This document shows positions 1-9,251 of a stretch of 64,000 bases of DNA, one piece after another. Source of the DNA: Sulfuritalea sp. (GTDB lineage Bacteria; Pseudomonadota; Gammaproteobacteria; Burkholderiales; Rhodocyclaceae); NCBI GenBank assembly GCA_023229545.1, contig JALNZB010000005.1:40735-104734 (forward strand), read 5' to 3'. The notes below the pieces were generated by a model. That model ran no database searches. It was given only the letters and a program-made list of their open reading frames with translations, and was not told the origin of the DNA. The stretch's first letter is position 1. Each line of letters starts with the position of its first letter. Position numbers and translations under genes: made by a program.

Positions 1-1
1 C

Positions 2-1399
2 GAGACCTACGCGGTCACCATGATCGCCACGATGCTGCTGGGCGCTCTGTTGCTCAAGGGTTTTGCCGAGCAGGCCGTGCTCTATCCGCTGGTGCTGGGC
101 GGCTTCTCGATCATCGCCTCGATCATCGGCGTGTTCTTCGTCAAGGCTTCGCCCGGGCAGAAGATCATGACCGCGCTGTACAAGGGTCTGATCGCCGCCG
201 GCGTACTGGCGCTGATCGCCTTCTACCCGATCACCATGAACTTCATCGACGACCACGCACTTGACGCCGTGATGGGCATCAGTGGCGGCGCACACATGCG
301 CCTCTACAGCGCGGCTGTGATTGGTCTGGTGCTCACCGGCCTGATGGTAGTGATTACCGAGTACTACACCGCGACCGAGTATGCGCCGGTGCGCCACATC
401 GCTCAGGCCTCGACCACGGGTCACGGTACCAACGTGATCGCCGGTATCGGCGTGTCGATGAAATCCACCGCGCTGCCGGTGCTGTCGGTGTGCGCCGCCA
501 TATGGGCGTCCTACATGCTCGGTGGCCTCTACGGCATCGCCATCGCGGCGACTTCCATGCTGTCGATGGCCGGCATCATCGTTGCGCTCGACGCCTACGG
601 CCCGATCACCGATAACGCCGGCGGTATCGCCGAGATGGCCGAACTGCCGGATTCCGTGCGTGCCGTGACCGATCCGCTCGACGCTGTTGGCAACACCACC
701 AAGGCGGTGACCAAGGGCTACGCCATCGGCTCCGCCGGTCTCGCCGCGCTGGTGCTGTTCGCCGACTTCACGCATGGTCTGGAAGCCTTCAGGCCGGGTG
801 TCAAGTTCCTCTTCGACCTGTCCGACCCGGCCGTGATCATCGGCCTGTTCGTCGGCGGCATGGTGCCGTATCTGTTCGCCGCCATGGGCATGGAAGCCGT
901 CGGTCGCGCTGCTGGCGCCATCGTTGTCGAGGTGCGCCGTCAGTTCCGCGAGATCAAGGGCATCATGGAAGGCACGGCCAAGCCGGAGTATGGCACCTGC
1001 GTCGATATGCTGACCAAGGCCGCGATCAAGGAAATGATGATTCCCTCGTTGCTGCCCGTGCTGGTTCCGGTCGTTGTCGCGGTCGCCATGAATTTCCTCA
1101 TGCCCTCGGTGGCCGGCGTCGGTGCTGGTGTCCGGGCTCTCGGCGGCGTGCTGATGGGCACCATCGTCACCGGCCTCTTCGTCGCCATCTCGATGACGAC
1201 CGGCGGTGGTGCGTGGGACAACGCCAAGAAGTACATCGAGGAAGGTAACTTCGGTGGCAAGGGTTCCGACGCGCACAAGGCGGCGGTTACCGGCGACACC
1301 GTGGGCGACCCGTACAAGGATACGGCTGGCCCGGCGGTGAATCCGCTGATCAAGATCATCAACATCGTTGCTTTGATGATCCTGCCGCTGGTTGCTTGA
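2..1399 (+). CDS. hppA: K+-independent H+-translocating pyrophosphatase, C-terminal part
   Basis: Membrane-bound pyrophosphatase that couples PPi hydrolysis to ion export across the inner membrane. The gene is cut by the window edge; the frame is open from base 2 and only about the last 465 residues are present. Many hydrophobic segments alternate with the conserved polar loops of the family, including GNTTKAVTKG near residue 230 of the visible part and GGGAWDNAKK near the end. In this family a Lys in GNTTKA, where K+-dependent enzymes have Ala, marks K+-independent, H+-pumping enzymes, so I infer that subtype. A strong hairpin terminator follows the stop codon. Confidence 0.95.
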   Translation, partial: ETYAVTMIATMLLGALLLKGFAEQAVLYPLVLGGFSIIASIIGVFFVKASPGQKIMTALYKGLIAAGVLALIAFYPITMNFIDDHALDAVMGISGGAHMRLYSAAVIGLVLTGLMVVITEYYTATEYAPVRHIAQASTTGHGTNVIAGIGVSMKSTALPVLSVCAAIWASYMLGGLYGIAIAATSMLSMAGIIVALDAYGPITDNAGGIAEMAELPDSVRAVTDPLDAVGNTTKAVTKGYAIGSAGLAALVLFADFTHGLEAFRPGVKFLFDLSDPAVIIGLFVGGMVPYLFAAMGMEAVGRAAGAIVVEVRRQFREIKGIMEGTAKPEYGTCVDMLTKAAIKEMMIPSLLPVLVPVVVAVAMNFLMPSVAGVGAGVRALGGVLMGTIVTGLFVAISMTTGGGAWDNAKKYIEEGNFGGKGSDAHKAAVTGDTVGDPYKDTAGPAVNPLIKIINIVALMILPLVA

Positions 1400-1421
1400 T
1401 TCTTCTTCAAGCGATTCAGCG

Positions 1422-1450
1422 AACGGGCAGCCTGCGGGCTGCCCGTTTTT
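1422..1450 (+). terminator. rho-independent terminator of hppA
   Basis: An 11-bp GC-rich perfect stem (AACGGGCAGCC paired with GGCTGCCCGTT) with a 4-base loop is followed by a T-rich run. It sits about 20 bases after the hppA stop and before the convergent murJ end, so it may serve both strands. Confidence 0.85.
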
Positions 1451-1489
1451 ATTTTGGTGCGCCCGGCAGGGCGCTTTGACTGAATCCGA

Positions 1490-3025
1490 TCAGGCGGCTC
1501 TGCGGCGAAAGTCCCTCAGCCGGAAACCGAGCAGCCAAAGCGTAGCGAAGTAGATTGCCAGTCCGCCGAGAACCAAGGCGGACAGCCGCAGCACGCGCTG
1601 GCTGCCGTTCATCACCATCCATGCGGCATCCTTGCCGCTGGCAAGCCACAGCACGCCGCCCAGGGCGATCAGCGCGGCCAGCAGCTTCAGCACGAACACC
1701 CCCCAACCCGGTCGCGGCTGGTAGGCCCCACACTGCCGCAAACCGCGCCAAAGCAGTCCCGCGTTAAGGCAGGAGGCCAAGCCGATGGACAGGGCCAGTC
1801 CGGCATGCTTGAGCCAGCCTATGAAGGCGATGTTCATCATCTGCGTCAGTGCCAGCGTGATCAGTGCGATACGCACCGGTGTGCGAATGTCCTGTCGGGC
1901 GTAGAAGCCTGGCGCCAGCACTTTGACCAGAATCAGGCCGGTCAGGCCTAGCGAGTAGGCGACCAGTGCCTCGCGGGTGCGCAGCACGTCGGCGGCGGCA
2001 AAAGCGCCGTACTGAAACATCGTAGATAGCAGAGGGATCGCCAGCATCGCCAGTGCCAGTGACGCAGGCAGGGTCAGCATCAAGGTCAGGCGCAAGCCCC
2101 AGTCGAGCAATGCCGAGAAGTCCTCTGTTTTGCCGCTGGCATGTGTCTTGGCCAGGCTCGGCAACAGAATGGTGCCGAGCGCCGCCCCAAGCAACCCAGC
2201 GGGGAACTCCATCAGCCGATCCGCATAGTAGAGCCACGAGACGCTGCCGCTTTCGAGGAACGAGGCGAAGATGGTGTTGATCAACAGGCTGATCTGTGAC
2301 ACGGAAACGCCCAACACGGCCGGCGCCATCAGTTTGAGGATGCGCTGCACGCCCTCATCGCGCCAGACCGGATCAAAGCGAGGCAGCATGCCGATCTTTG
2401 CCAAGGCCGGGAGTTGGATTCCCAATTGCAGTGCACCACCCAGAAAAACCGCCCAGGCCAGCGCCAGTACCGGCGGATCAAACCAGGGCGCAGCGAGAAG
2501 TGCCATGCCGATGAAGGATAGATTCAGCAGCACCGGTGTGAAGGCGGGCAAGGCAAATCGACTCCACGTGTTAAGTATCCCGGCGGCCAGCGCCACCAGC
2601 GACATGAACAGGATGTAGGGGAAGGTAATTCGCGTCAGCTCGACGGTGAGCTGGAACTTCTCCGCATCGGCGCTGAAACCTGGAGCCGTTACAGCGATCA
2701 GCACCGGGGCCGCAGCCATGCCGAGTGCGGTGACGGCGATCAGGATCAGGAACAGCATGCTGGCGACTCGGTCGACCAGACTCTTTGTTTCGCTCTCGTC
2801 GCGACTACTACGGTATTCGGCGAGGATGGGAACGAATGCTTGGGAAAACGCACCTTCGGCAAACAGACGGCGCAACAGGTTGGGCAGGCGGAAAGCAACA
2901 AAGAAGGCGTCCGTCATCATGCCGGCACCGAAGCTTCTGGCAATGACGAAGTCGCGAACAAAACCCAAAATGCGCGACAGCAAGGTCATCCCACTGACGG
3001 TGGCCAAAGTACGAAGCAGATTCAT
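1490..3025 (-). CDS. murJ: lipid II flippase MurJ (MviN)
   Basis: Polytopic inner-membrane protein of the MOP exporter superfamily that flips lipid II to the periplasmic face for peptidoglycan synthesis. The start used here (MNLLRTLATVSGMTLLSRIL) gives 511 residues, the normal family length. A longer in-frame extension upstream would run through the rpsT promoter and is rejected. The N-terminal signature RRLFAEGAFSQAFVPIL is clear, and about 14 hydrophobic segments follow. It is divergent from rpsT, with about 100 bases between the start codons, a common arrangement in betaproteobacteria. Confidence 0.96.
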   Translation of the reverse strand: MNLLRTLATVSGMTLLSRILGFVRDFVIARSFGAGMMTDAFFVAFRLPNLLRRLFAEGAFSQAFVPILAEYRSSRDESETKSLVDRVASMLFLILIAVTALGMAAAPVLIAVTAPGFSADAEKFQLTVELTRITFPYILFMSLVALAAGILNTWSRFALPAFTPVLLNLSFIGMALLAAPWFDPPVLALAWAVFLGGALQLGIQLPALAKIGMLPRFDPVWRDEGVQRILKLMAPAVLGVSVSQISLLINTIFASFLESGSVSWLYYADRLMEFPAGLLGAALGTILLPSLAKTHASGKTEDFSALLDWGLRLTLMLTLPASLALAMLAIPLLSTMFQYGAFAAADVLRTREALVAYSLGLTGLILVKVLAPGFYARQDIRTPVRIALITLALTQMMNIAFIGWLKHAGLALSIGLASCLNAGLLWRGLRQCGAYQPRPGWGVFVLKLLAALIALGGVLWLASGKDAAWMVMNGSQRVLRLSALVLGGLAIYFATLWLLGFRLRDFRRRAA

Positions 3026-3064
3026 GGCCGGTATGGTATCCGGGATGCGGCTGACAGAAGCAGC

Positions 3065-3093
3065 TTGCAATGGCCGGAAGACCCCCCTATAAT
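3065..3093 (+). promoter_or_regulatory. sigma70-type promoter of rpsT
   Basis: TTGCAA (3065-3070) and TATAAT (3088-3093) are separated by exactly 17 bases. The -10 box lies 33 bases before the rpsT start codon. The perfect -10 and ideal spacing fit a strong ribosomal-protein promoter. Confidence 0.8.
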
Positions 3094-3126
3094 TGCTCGC
3101 TTTCCCAAGTTCTACCGGATATCGAT

Positions 3127-3387
3127 ATGGCCAATTCCGTTCAAGCCCGCAAACGCGCCCGTCAAGCAGTCGAACAGCGTGCTCACAATATGAGTCAGCG
3201 TTCCGCATTGCGTACTGCAATCAAGAAGGTACGCAAGGCGATTGATGCTGGCGACAAGGTGGCCGCGCAGGCAGTGTTCAACGAGTCGCAGAGTGTAATC
3301 GACTCGATCGCTGACAAGAACATCGTGCACAAGAATCTCGCAGCGCGTCAGAAGAGCCGCCTTTCGGCTGCCATCAAGGGACTTTAA
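3127..3387 (+). CDS. rpsT: 30S ribosomal protein S20
   Basis: Small basic protein that binds 16S rRNA early in 30S assembly. The start is placed at the ATG of MANSVQARKRARQAVEQ, the canonical N-terminus, giving 86 residues. The longer upstream reading frame overlaps the promoter and is not used. It is monocistronic: its own promoter lies just upstream and a strong terminator follows. Confidence 0.97.
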   Translation: MANSVQARKRARQAVEQRAHNMSQRSALRTAIKKVRKAIDAGDKVAAQAVFNESQSVIDSIADKNIVHKNLAARQKSRLSAAIKGL

Positions 3388-3410
3388 GCTCATGTAGCAT
3401 CAGGCGCTCC

Positions 3411-3448
3411 AAAAAAAGCTGCCTCCGTTAGGGGTGCAGCTTTTTTTT
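3411..3448 (+). terminator. rho-independent terminator of rpsT
   Basis: AAAAAAAGCTGC pairs with GCAGCTTTTTTT around a loop of about 13 bases and ends in a run of eight T. The A-tract and T-tract symmetry makes it potentially bidirectional. Confidence 0.9.
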
Positions 3449-3555
3449 GTCTTGGCTTTGGCACGCAGCGCTTGTTTCCGCAAGCATTGGTCTGCACCTA
3501 AAGCTACCGTCAGCATAATGCTTATTGAAATGTTAATAAGAATTAAAGAAATAGG

Positions 3556-3584
3556 TTGAGTTCACCGAAATCACTGCATATAAT
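3556..3584 (+). promoter_or_regulatory. sigma70-type promoter of the small orphan gene
   Basis: TTGAGT (3556-3561), a 17-base spacer and TATAAT (3579-3584). It lies in an unusually AT-rich stretch (about 3520-3620). The expected transcription start is near 3591, about 16 bases before the first ATG of the following small gene. Confidence 0.65.
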
Positions 3585-3606
3585 CGAAAGACTTGATTGA
3601 AATGAA

Positions 3607-3837
3607 ATGGGTTTTATGCAATCCCATCAGTTCATTAAATATGCCTTTCGTATCCGTACTCGCCTCGGCGTGATTGTTGATAACTTGATGATCCATGGTC
3701 GGGATGAGTACGACGCGCAACGCAAGCTGCGACAGGTCTATCACGGCTGCCAGATCATCGAATGTGTTTGCCATCGTGGTAGCGTTCGTGTTCCGGTGGC
3801 CAGCTTTGAGGAAGTCGCAAACCTCATTGTTCGCTGA
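3607..3837 (+). CDS. small conserved-looking protein of unknown function
   Basis: A 76-residue basic, cysteine-containing protein with no domain I can name. It has no signal peptide or membrane segment. The first ATG (3607) lacks a clear Shine-Dalgarno sequence, and a second in-frame ATG at 3616 is an alternative start. Support for a real gene comes from the consensus promoter immediately upstream, an open frame through the full interval, and its isolation between the rpsT terminator and the end of parA. The local sequence is less GC-rich than the flanks, which could mean acquisition, but this is only an inference. Confidence 0.55.
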   Translation: MGFMQSHQFIKYAFRIRTRLGVIVDNLMIHGRDEYDAQRKLRQVYHGCQIIECVCHRGSVRVPVASFEEVANLIVR

Positions 3838-3887
3838 GGTTAATCAAGCTTCTGCCTGGTCCCGGCATATTTCGTTACGCACCTCCA

Positions 3888-4649
3888 TCAGAGGAACCGC
3901 GCGGTTCGCAACTCATTCATCAGCGCCAAGTAGTCCTGTGCTCCCCGGCTGGCTGGGTTGTGGCTGAAGATATCGAGACTAACGGCAGGTGCTTCGGCGA
4001 TCGCTACATTTTCTGAAATCACCGTTTCGCACAGTTCGGCCCCGAATTGTTTGTGCAGTCGTTCATGGATATCAAAGCTCATCTTGCGCCGACGATCAAA
4101 CCGCGTCAGCAAGTAGCGGCGTTCGATACGCCGTTTGAGTACGGGTTCCAGTGCTTTCAGGGTGTGTTCAATCTGCAATGCGCCACGCAAGGAGAGATAG
4201 TCCGATGACACGGGAATCAGTATCCGGTCAGAGGCGAAAATCGCGTTGAGCGAAAGTACACCCAGAAATGGGCAGCAGTCGATCACAACGGTGCTTTCGC
4301 CGCCGGAAGTTTCAAGCGCCAGCAAGCCCGTGTTAAGCCGGTTGAGAATAGCCGGTCCTTTGCCGAATAAGGAATCGACCTTGATCAGTTCTGCATGGGC
4401 GGGGATCAGGCGGCCCACCCCCTCCCAGATCACGGCCAGTTCTTCGAGCGTCCGGTTGTCATGGTATAGCGCGAACACGCTGTTATATGCCTCGCCCTGC
4501 ACCTCGCCGTGGATAGCTGTCAGATGCGCCTGTGGATCCAGGTCAACCAGTAGCGTAGGCGTGGAATTCCTCGCCAGTGCCGCTGCGATATTTAGCGCGG
4601 TGGTGGTTTTCCCGACTCCACCCTTCTGATTGAAAACCGCCATCTTCAC
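3888..4649 (-). CDS. orphan ParA/Soj-family ATPase
   Basis: Deviant Walker-A ATPase of the ParA/MinD group, about 253 residues. The N-terminus carries QKGGVGKTT, followed by LLVDLDPQAHLT (A' motif) and VVIDCCPFLG (Walker B region). I start at GTG 4649 because a GGAGGA motif lies seven bases upstream; the ATG at 4655 is only about one base from that motif. No parB or parS-like cluster is adjacent, so a chromosome-segregation role cannot be assumed; cargo-positioning ParA proteins are the alternative. It is divergent from argD. Two imperfect TATA(CA)GGGGT direct repeats (about 4675-4685 and 4701-4709) in the upstream gap could be an operator. Confidence 0.85.
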   Translation of the reverse strand: MKMAVFNQKGGVGKTTTALNIAAALARNSTPTLLVDLDPQAHLTAIHGEVQGEAYNSVFALYHDNRTLEELAVIWEGVGRLIPAHAELIKVDSLFGKGPAILNRLNTGLLALETSGGESTVVIDCCPFLGVLSLNAIFASDRILIPVSSDYLSLRGALQIEHTLKALEPVLKRRIERRYLLTRFDRRRKMSFDIHERLHKQFGAELCETVISENVAIAEAPAVSLDIFSHNPASRGAQDYLALMNELRTARFL

Positions 4650-4719
4650 TGCCATATCCTCCGTGTTTCGGCTCTATACAGGGGTCTATTTTTCTCTTAG
4701 TATAGGGGTGTTTTCAAGC

Positions 4720-4756
4720 ACGGCGGCCGCGTTGCTCTTCGGCCGCCGTATGTTTT
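4720..4756 (+). promoter_or_regulatory. terminator-like hairpin in the argD leader
   Basis: ACGGCGGCCG (4720-4729) pairs perfectly with CGGCCGCCGT (4740-4749) around a 10-base loop and is followed by ATGTTTTT. It lies between the divergent parA and argD starts, so it ends no visible upstream gene. If argD is transcribed from further upstream, it could act as an attenuator. If the promoter lies inside the gap after it, it would be irrelevant. Confidence 0.4.
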
Positions 4757-4786
4757 TCAGACTGGAGCTTTTCGCGGAGTGCCTTC

Positions 4787-5959
4787 ATGCCGCATCTGAT
4801 GAATACCTACGGGCGGTTGCCGATCGCCTTTACTCATGGTCAGGGTTGCCGGTTGTTCGACGAACAGGGCAAGTCCTATCTGGATGCCCTGGCGGGAATA
4901 GCGGTGAATACGCTGGGCCACAATCATCCTCGATTGGTGAGGGCGTTGTCCGCGCAGGTCGGTCGTCTCATTCATGCGTCGAACTTGTATCGCATAAGCG
5001 AAGCCGAGATGGTTTCCGACCGACTCGCTGCATTGTCCGGCATGGACGAGGTGTTCTTTTGCAACTCGGGCTGTGAGGCCAACGAAGCGGCTATCAAACT
5101 CGCACGGTTGTATGGACACCAGCAGGGCATTGAGCAGCCGGCCATCATCGTCATGGAACAGGCTTTCCACGGCCGCACGCTGGCGACGCTCTCCGCCACC
5201 GGCAATCGCAAGGTGCAGGCTGGCTTCGAGCCGCTGGTCTCGGGTTTTGTGCGGGTGCCGTTTGACGATATCGCCGCAATCGAGCAACTCGCGGCGCGCA
5301 ATCCGAATGTCGTTGCCGTGCTGTTCGAACCGATCCAGGGCGAAGGTGGCATCAACCTCGCTCACAAGGACTACATGCGTTCGTTGCGGCGGATTTGCGA
5401 CGAGAAGAACTGGTTGTTCATGGTCGACGAGGTGCAGTGCGGCCTCGGTCGTACCGGGGCATGGTTCGCCCATCAGCACGCGGACGTTCTGCCGGATGTC
5501 ATGACGCTGGCTAAAGGGCTGGCCTCCGGTGTGCCAATCGGTGCCTGCCTTGCTGCCGGGCGAGCCGCTGGCGTGTTCAAGCCCGGCAATCACGGTTCCA
5601 CTTTTGGCGGCAATCCGCTGGCCTGTGTCGCGGCCCTGACCACGCTGGATGTAATCGAAGCCGATGGTCTCATGGCGCACGCGGAGAAGCTGGGCGCAGT
5701 CATTCGCGATGGTCTGCGCAGTGGTTTGTCCGGCGTCGACGGCTTCGTCGAAGTACGCGGCGATGGCCTGATGATCGGTATCGAGCTGGATCGTACCTGT
5801 ACCGATCTGGTTACGCGCGGGCTGGAAGCCGGCCTGCTGATCAATGTCACCGCCGACAAGGTAGTGCGTCTGTTGCCGCCGCTGGTAATGAGCGACGCCG
5901 AGGGGGCGGAGCTTGTGGTCGCACTTGTGTCGCTGATCAAAGAGTTTCTCGGAGTGTGA
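4787..5959 (+). CDS. argD: acetylornithine aminotransferase
   Basis: PLP-dependent class III aminotransferase that converts N-acetylglutamate semialdehyde to N-acetylornithine in cytosolic arginine synthesis (the family often also serves lysine synthesis). Its 390 residues are a normal length. Visible family features are FCNSGCEANEAAIKLAR (PLP phosphate site), FMVDEVQCGLGRTG (the Asp contacting the pyridine ring), TLAKGL (Schiff-base Lys) and GSTFGGNPLACVAA. A GGAG motif seven bases upstream fixes the ATG start. It overlaps or abuts argF, so the two are co-transcribed. Confidence 0.96.
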   Translation: MPHLMNTYGRLPIAFTHGQGCRLFDEQGKSYLDALAGIAVNTLGHNHPRLVRALSAQVGRLIHASNLYRISEAEMVSDRLAALSGMDEVFFCNSGCEANEAAIKLARLYGHQQGIEQPAIIVMEQAFHGRTLATLSATGNRKVQAGFEPLVSGFVRVPFDDIAAIEQLAARNPNVVAVLFEPIQGEGGINLAHKDYMRSLRRICDEKNWLFMVDEVQCGLGRTGAWFAHQHADVLPDVMTLAKGLASGVPIGACLAAGRAAGVFKPGNHGSTFGGNPLACVAALTTLDVIEADGLMAHAEKLGAVIRDGLRSGLSGVDGFVEVRGDGLMIGIELDRTCTDLVTRGLEAGLLINVTADKVVRLLPPLVMSDAEGAELVVALVSLIKEFLGV

Positions 5960-5961
5960 AC

Positions 5962-6885
5962 ATGGACTCTCCGCGGCATTTCCTGCAACTGAAAGACCTT
6001 TCGCGAGATGAGCTCGATTATCTTTTCGAGCGCACCCGGATCATCAAGGCGCGTTTCAAGACCTACCAGCGTCATTGGCCCTTGCAGGATCGCACCTTGG
6101 TGATGATTTTTGAGAAGGCCAGCACCCGCACGCGACTCTCCTTCGAGGCTGGCGTACAGCAATTGGGCGGCTCGGCGATCTATCTGAATACGCGAGATTC
6201 GCAGCTTGGACGCGGCGAGCCAGTGGAGGATGCGGCTGAAGTGATTTCGCGCATGAGCGACATGGTCATGATTCGCACTTTCGAGCAGGACATCATCGAG
6301 CGCTTTGCCAGTCACTCGCGGGTGCCGGTCATCAACGGCCTGACCAACGAATACCATCCCTGCCAGATTCTCGCCGACATCTTTACCTTCATCGAACATC
6401 GCGGTCCGATCCAGGGCAAAACCGTGGCATGGATCGGCGACTCGAACAATGTCTGCAACACATGGTTGCAGGCGGCGGAAATCTTTGGTTTCGACGTGCA
6501 TGTATCGACTCCGCCAGGTTACGAGGTCGAAGCCGAGCGCGCCGGTCTCTATGGCACAGCGCATTTCAAGCAGTTTGCCGACCCGATGGATGCCGCTCGC
6601 GACGTCGACCTGGTGACCACCGATGTGTGGACCTCGATGGGATTCGAGGCCGAGAACGAAGAGCGCTTGCGCGATTTCGCAGACTGGCAGGTCGATGCCG
6701 AGATGATGCGCGCGGCGCGCCCCGATGCCGTGTTCATGCACTGCCTGCCGGCGCATCGCGGTGAGGAAGTCGCCGCCGAGGTGATCGACGGCGCGCAAAG
6801 CGTGGTGTGGGATGAGGCCGAGAACCGGCTGCACACACAGAAGGCGTTGATGGAATTCCTGCTTCTGGGCAGGGTGAATGATTGA
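5962..6885 (+). CDS. argF: ornithine carbamoyltransferase
   Basis: Transfers the carbamoyl group of carbamoyl phosphate to ornithine, giving citrulline. It has STRTR (carbamoyl-phosphate loop), HPCQILAD and the C-terminal HCLPAHRG motif that binds ornithine. About 307 residues. I use ATG 5962, seven bases after GGAG; a GTG at 5956 that overlaps the argD stop is an alternative adding two residues. It is the second gene of argDFG, and carbamoyl phosphate would come from carAB encoded in the same window. Confidence 0.96.
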   Translation: MDSPRHFLQLKDLSRDELDYLFERTRIIKARFKTYQRHWPLQDRTLVMIFEKASTRTRLSFEAGVQQLGGSAIYLNTRDSQLGRGEPVEDAAEVISRMSDMVMIRTFEQDIIERFASHSRVPVINGLTNEYHPCQILADIFTFIEHRGPIQGKTVAWIGDSNNVCNTWLQAAEIFGFDVHVSTPPGYEVEAERAGLYGTAHFKQFADPMDAARDVDLVTTDVWTSMGFEAENEERLRDFADWQVDAEMMRAARPDAVFMHCLPAHRGEEVAAEVIDGAQSVVWDEAENRLHTQKALMEFLLLGRVND

Positions 6886-6895
6886 AGGAAAAGCA

Positions 6896-8164
<1,269 letters not shown>

Positions 8165-8185
8165 GGGAGCGCCGGGATTTTTTCG

Positions 8186-8395
8186 ATGTTCGGCATTTCT
8201 GAGGAGCAAATGGCGGAGTTCGGCATGACGTTCGGCCTGGGCGCCTTCATGCTGTACATGCTCTTCATCATCGGTGAACTAGCCTGGAAGTCCAAGGCGG
8301 GCAAGCTCGGTACCTTCGTCCTGTTTTTCGTCCTGGCGTTCGGCATGTTCGGCTTCGTGGCAAAAATCATTATTCAAAAAATGTGGGGAATCTGA
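8186..8395 (+). CDS. DUF2788 family small membrane protein
   Basis: A 69-residue protein with two predicted membrane segments (about residues 15-31 and 42-63) joined by a short basic loop (WKSKAGKLG). The sequence matches the DUF2788 pattern seen in beta- and gammaproteobacteria; function is unknown. It is 21 bases after argG and one base before ppnP, so it is probably co-transcribed with them, but nothing ties it to arginine metabolism. Confidence 0.85.
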   Translation: MFGISEEQMAEFGMTFGLGAFMLYMLFIIGELAWKSKAGKLGTFVLFFVLAFGMFGFVAKIIIQKMWGI

Positions 8396-8396
8396 T

Positions 8397-8708
8397 ATGT
8401 CTCAATTCGATAATGTCGCCGTGGTGAAGAAGGCCAATGTCTATTTCGACGGCAAATGCGTCAGTCATAGCGTGCAGTTCGCCGACGGTACGAAAAAGAG
8501 CGTCGGCGTGATTTTGCCTGCGACACTGACGTTCAACACCGGCGTGCCGGAGATCATGGAAACCGTGGCTGGCGCCTGCCGCTATCGCATCAAGGGCGAG
8601 GACTGGAAGACTAGCGGTGCCGGCCAGCAATTCACGGTGCCGGGCAATACCAGCTTCGACATCGAAGTCAGCGGCGAGCCGTATCACTACGTCTGTCACT
8701 TTGCCTGA
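8397..8708 (+). CDS. ppnP: pyrimidine/purine nucleoside phosphorylase PpnP (DUF1255/YaiE)
   Basis: A 103-residue single-domain cupin of the YaiE family, members of which phosphorolyse diverse nucleosides to the free base and ribose 1-phosphate. Family residues are visible in VYFDGKCVSH, ADGTKKSVGVI, FNTGVPEIME and PGNTSFDI. The start follows a GGGGA motif at good spacing. It may help nucleoside salvage, which would matter if the pyrF copy in this window is truly defective. Confidence 0.9.
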   Translation: MSQFDNVAVVKKANVYFDGKCVSHSVQFADGTKKSVGVILPATLTFNTGVPEIMETVAGACRYRIKGEDWKTSGAGQQFTVPGNTSFDIEVSGEPYHYVCHFA

Positions 8709-8723
8709 TCGCGGGAGAGTGAC

Positions 8724-9218
8724 ATGCCTTCATTCGACATCACTTCCGAGGCCGACCTGGTGGCGCTGAAGAACGCCGTCGATGTGGCTGGCCGTCACAT
8801 CGGCAATCGCTATGACTTCAAGGGCACTTCGGCGAAGGCCGAACTGAACGAGAAGGACAAGATCATCACCATCCATGGCGATTCCGAATTCCAGCTTGGT
8901 CAGGTCAAGGACATTCTTTTCCCCGAAATGGAAAAGAAGGAGCGCGAAAGCACCAAGCGCTTGGAGCATGGCCCCGTGCAGTCGGTGGGCGGCAACAAGT
9001 CCAAGCAGGTGCTGACGATCAAGGTCGGCATCGAGCAGGAACTGGCGAAGAAGATCGTCAAGATGATCAAGGACAGCAAGCTCAAGGTGCAGGCCAGCAT
9101 CCAGGGCGACGCCGTGCGCGTCACCGGCGCCAAGCGCGACTTGCTGCAGGAAACCATCGCGCTGGTGAAGAAGTCGATTACCGACTTTCCCTTGCAGTAC
9201 GGCAATTTCAGGGACTGA
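8724..9218 (+). CDS. yajQ: YajQ family nucleotide-binding protein (UPF0234)
   Basis: Cytosolic protein of 164 residues built of two ferredoxin-like halves. The N-terminus PSFDITSEAD and the segment NRYDFKGTSA are typical. Family members bind cyclic di-GMP or other nucleotides in some species and affect gene expression; whether this one does cannot be told from sequence. It follows ppnP by 15 bases with a GGGAG site before the ATG. Confidence 0.92.
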   Translation: MPSFDITSEADLVALKNAVDVAGRHIGNRYDFKGTSAKAELNEKDKIITIHGDSEFQLGQVKDILFPEMEKKERESTKRLEHGPVQSVGGNKSKQVLTIKVGIEQELAKKIVKMIKDSKLKVQASIQGDAVRVTGAKRDLLQETIALVKKSITDFPLQYGNFRD

Positions 9219-9225
9219 TGCAACG

Positions 9226-9247
9226 CGGCGCCGTGTCGCTGGCGCCG
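9226..9247. terminator. weak hairpin between convergent genes
   Basis: CGGCGCC (9226-9232) pairs with GGCGCCG (9241-9247) between the convergent ends of yajQ and the amidotransferase gene. There is no T-run on either side, so this is at best a weak or rho-assisted terminator. Confidence 0.35.
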
Positions 9248-9251
9248 ACTT

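Noticed and set aside
1490..3220. Longer murJ with a 65-residue N-terminal extension
   Set aside because: The extension reads through the rpsT promoter and coding start and does not resemble MurJ; the start at 3025 gives the family length.
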